Shown here piece by piece: positions 6,684-7,375 of a stretch of 7,375 nucleotides of DNA. A model generated the notes under the pieces. It was not told the DNA's origin. It saw nothing but the letters and a program-made list of their open reading frames with translations, and did not search any database. The translations under genes were made by a program, and so were the position numbers. The DNA comes from Curvibacter sp. (GTDB taxonomy: Bacteria; Pseudomonadota; Gammaproteobacteria; Burkholderiales; Burkholderiaceae_C): the NCBI GenBank assembly GCA_003500955.1, contig DNQP01000234.1, forward strand, positions 1 through 7,375, written 5' to 3'. How positions within the stretch are numbered: position 1 is the first letter of the stretch; every line of letters begins with the position of its first letter.

Positions 6684-6813
6684 GTTTCTTCCTTTTCAGA
6701 ACACAAAGTGGTTTTGCGATGAAAGGGATTCTGGAGAGACATGCTCAAAACTGGAACCAATAAGATTTCAGTTGCTTATTACTTAAACATCCGAACACTG
6801 AAAGAAGCTGCAT
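6684..6813. promoter_or_regulatory. Divergent promoter region between the ssu operon and yggX
   Basis: This 130-bp gap is the only AT-rich stretch of any length in the window (especially about 6755-6800) and separates two divergently oriented transcription units, so it should hold the promoters of both. I found no convincing pair of -35/-10 hexamers in either direction; the best -10-like word on the plus strand is TAAGAT at 6761-6766 without a good -35. A weak -35 would fit an activator-dependent sulfur-starvation promoter (CysB/Cbl/SsuR-type LysR regulators control ssu genes in known systems), but that is inference. Confidence 0.6.
6759..6780. promoter_or_regulatory. Candidate operator dyad upstream of sbp
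   Basis: A perfect 6-bp inverted repeat AATAAG-N10-CTTATT, centred about 86 bp upstream of the sbp start codon and 44 bp upstream of yggX. Interrupted, AT-rich dyads of this size are typical LysR-type regulator targets, and sulfonate operons are classically under LysR-type control. No experimental consensus was matched, and a 6-bp arm can occur by chance, so this is a candidate only. Confidence 0.3.
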
Positions 6814-7086
6814 ATGGCACGCATGGTGAACTGCATCAAGCTCGGCAAGGAAGCCGAGGGCCTGGATTTCCCGCCCTACCCGGGCGAACTCGGCAAGCGC
6901 ATCTGGGAAAGCGTCAGCAAGGAAGCCTGGGCCGCCTGGCTCAAGCACCAGACCATGCTGGTCAATGAAAACCGCCTGAACCTGGCCGACGCCCGCGCCC
7001 GTCAGTACCTGGCACGGCAAATGGAGAACCACTTCTTCGGCAGCGGCGCAGACGCTGCGGCGGGCTACGTTCCGCCGAGCAACTGA
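6814..7086 (+). CDS. yggX: Fe(II)-trafficking / oxidative damage protection protein YggX
   Basis: A small cytoplasmic protein (90 aa, the family's usual length) linked in enterobacteria to protection of Fe-S clusters and labile iron during oxidative stress. The sequence shows the family hallmarks: [18 protein letters not shown] with the conserved Cys7, [39 protein letters not shown], and [15 protein letters not shown]. The start at ATG 6814 follows AAAGAAG (6801-6806 region) at suitable spacing. It is transcribed divergently from the ssu operon and lies 21 bp before the next plus-strand gene. The C-terminal tail after HFFGSGAD is variable in the family. Any functional link to the sulfur genes is only speculative. 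Confidence 0.95.
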   Translation: MARMVNCIKLGKEAEGLDFPPYPGELGKRIWESVSKEAWAAWLKHQTMLVNENRLNLADARARQYLARQMENHFFGSGADAAAGYVPPSN

Positions 7087-7107
7087 GTTCTCTCGACACC
7101 TCCCATC

Positions 7108-7375
7108 GTGAACAGCGCGGCGCAATCCCTGCTGCCGCCCTCCCCCGGTCTGCCCGTCTGGCGTGTGCTCGACACGCGCCTGGACCCGGCTCGTCTGCTT
7201 GCCCTCTGGCAAGCCTGGCGCGAGATGCCGGCACGCCCGCGTGTGCTGCATCTCGTCGCGTTCACCGAGACACCTGCTGCCACCGCCGAGCTGCGCGCTG
7301 CAGCCACACCAGTCCAGGCCCAACTGGCCGAGGAACTGGTGACATCGTGGCTGGGCCTGCTGCCCGGCATGCACC
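7108..7375 (+). CDS. Probable MnmC-like tRNA U34 modification protein (partial, N-terminal end)
   Basis: The frame opens right after the yggX stop (same frame) and runs off the right edge; GTG 7108 is the only usual start codon in the first part, giving 89 residues in view. I saw no clear Shine-Dalgarno sequence, so translation may be coupled to yggX. The segment WRVLDTRLDPARLLALWQAW, then PARPRVLHLVAFTE, then LAEELVTSWLGLLPGMH, has the layout of the MnmC methyltransferase region, where the family reads roughly LDTGFGxGLNFL-x-W-x-AW, RPxxLHxVS and WPxLxPGxHR. The glycine-rich SAM-binding GFGxG is replaced by RLDPA, and the usual N-terminal ~40 residues before it are missing. If correct, the downstream FAD-dependent oxidoreductase half should follow outside the window. 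Codon use looks native. The assignment rests on recalled motifs and is moderate. Confidence 0.5.
   Translation, partial: MNSAAQSLLPPSPGLPVWRVLDTRLDPARLLALWQAWREMPARPRVLHLVAFTETPAATAELRAAATPVQAQLAEELVTSWLGLLPGMH

Noticed and set aside
6745..7374. 209-codon minus-strand open frame across yggX and the MnmC-like start
   Set aside because: It would overlap the divergent promoter and yggX entirely; its sequence shows no family features, whereas the plus strand encodes clear YggX.

Overview
The window reads as a high-GC proteobacterial chromosome segment, most likely Burkholderiales (Comamonadaceae-like). This is inferred from strongly G/C-ending codons, the gene content and the protein sequences; no database search was possible. 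Almost everything from position 1 to 6683 is on the minus strand and forms one tightly packed sulfonate-sulfur operon.

In transcription order (right to left) it holds: a Sbp-type periplasmic sulfate-binding protein (6683-5670); the NAD(P)H:FMN reductase SsuE (5630-5043); a 115-bp gap with a GC-rich hairpin; two tandem paralogous SsuA-type sulfonate-binding proteins (4927-3902 and 3886-2906); the FMNH2-dependent alkanesulfonate monooxygenase SsuD (2882-1719); a small VOC/glyoxalase-fold protein (1706-1332); the permease SsuC (1335-433, overlapping its neighbour by ATGA); and the ATPase SsuB (422 to the window edge, truncated). The expected pathway is: binding proteins capture sulfonates, SsuC/SsuB import them, SsuE supplies FMNH2, and SsuD cleaves the C-S bond to give sulfite and an aldehyde.

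The key anomaly is that ssuD carries an in-frame amber codon (TAG, 2282-2280) where the family has Glu in the motif YLTWGEPP. Both flanking halves are otherwise full-length, in the same frame and well conserved, so this is either a very recent nonsense mutation or a single-base sequence error. If real, the cluster could import sulfonates but lacks its desulfonating enzyme.

A 130-bp AT-richer divergent intergenic region (6684-6813) with a short dyad separates the operon from plus-strand genes: yggX (Fe(II)-trafficking/oxidative-damage protection, 6814-7086) and the start of a probable MnmC-like tRNA-modification protein (7108 to the window end) whose N-terminus is short and whose SAM-binding motif looks degenerate. 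I saw no rRNA, tRNA, CRISPR array, insertion sequence or phage gene. No wholly undescribed system is evident; the most unusual points are the ssuD nonsense codon, the VOC gene inside the operon and the duplicated, differently exported binding proteins.
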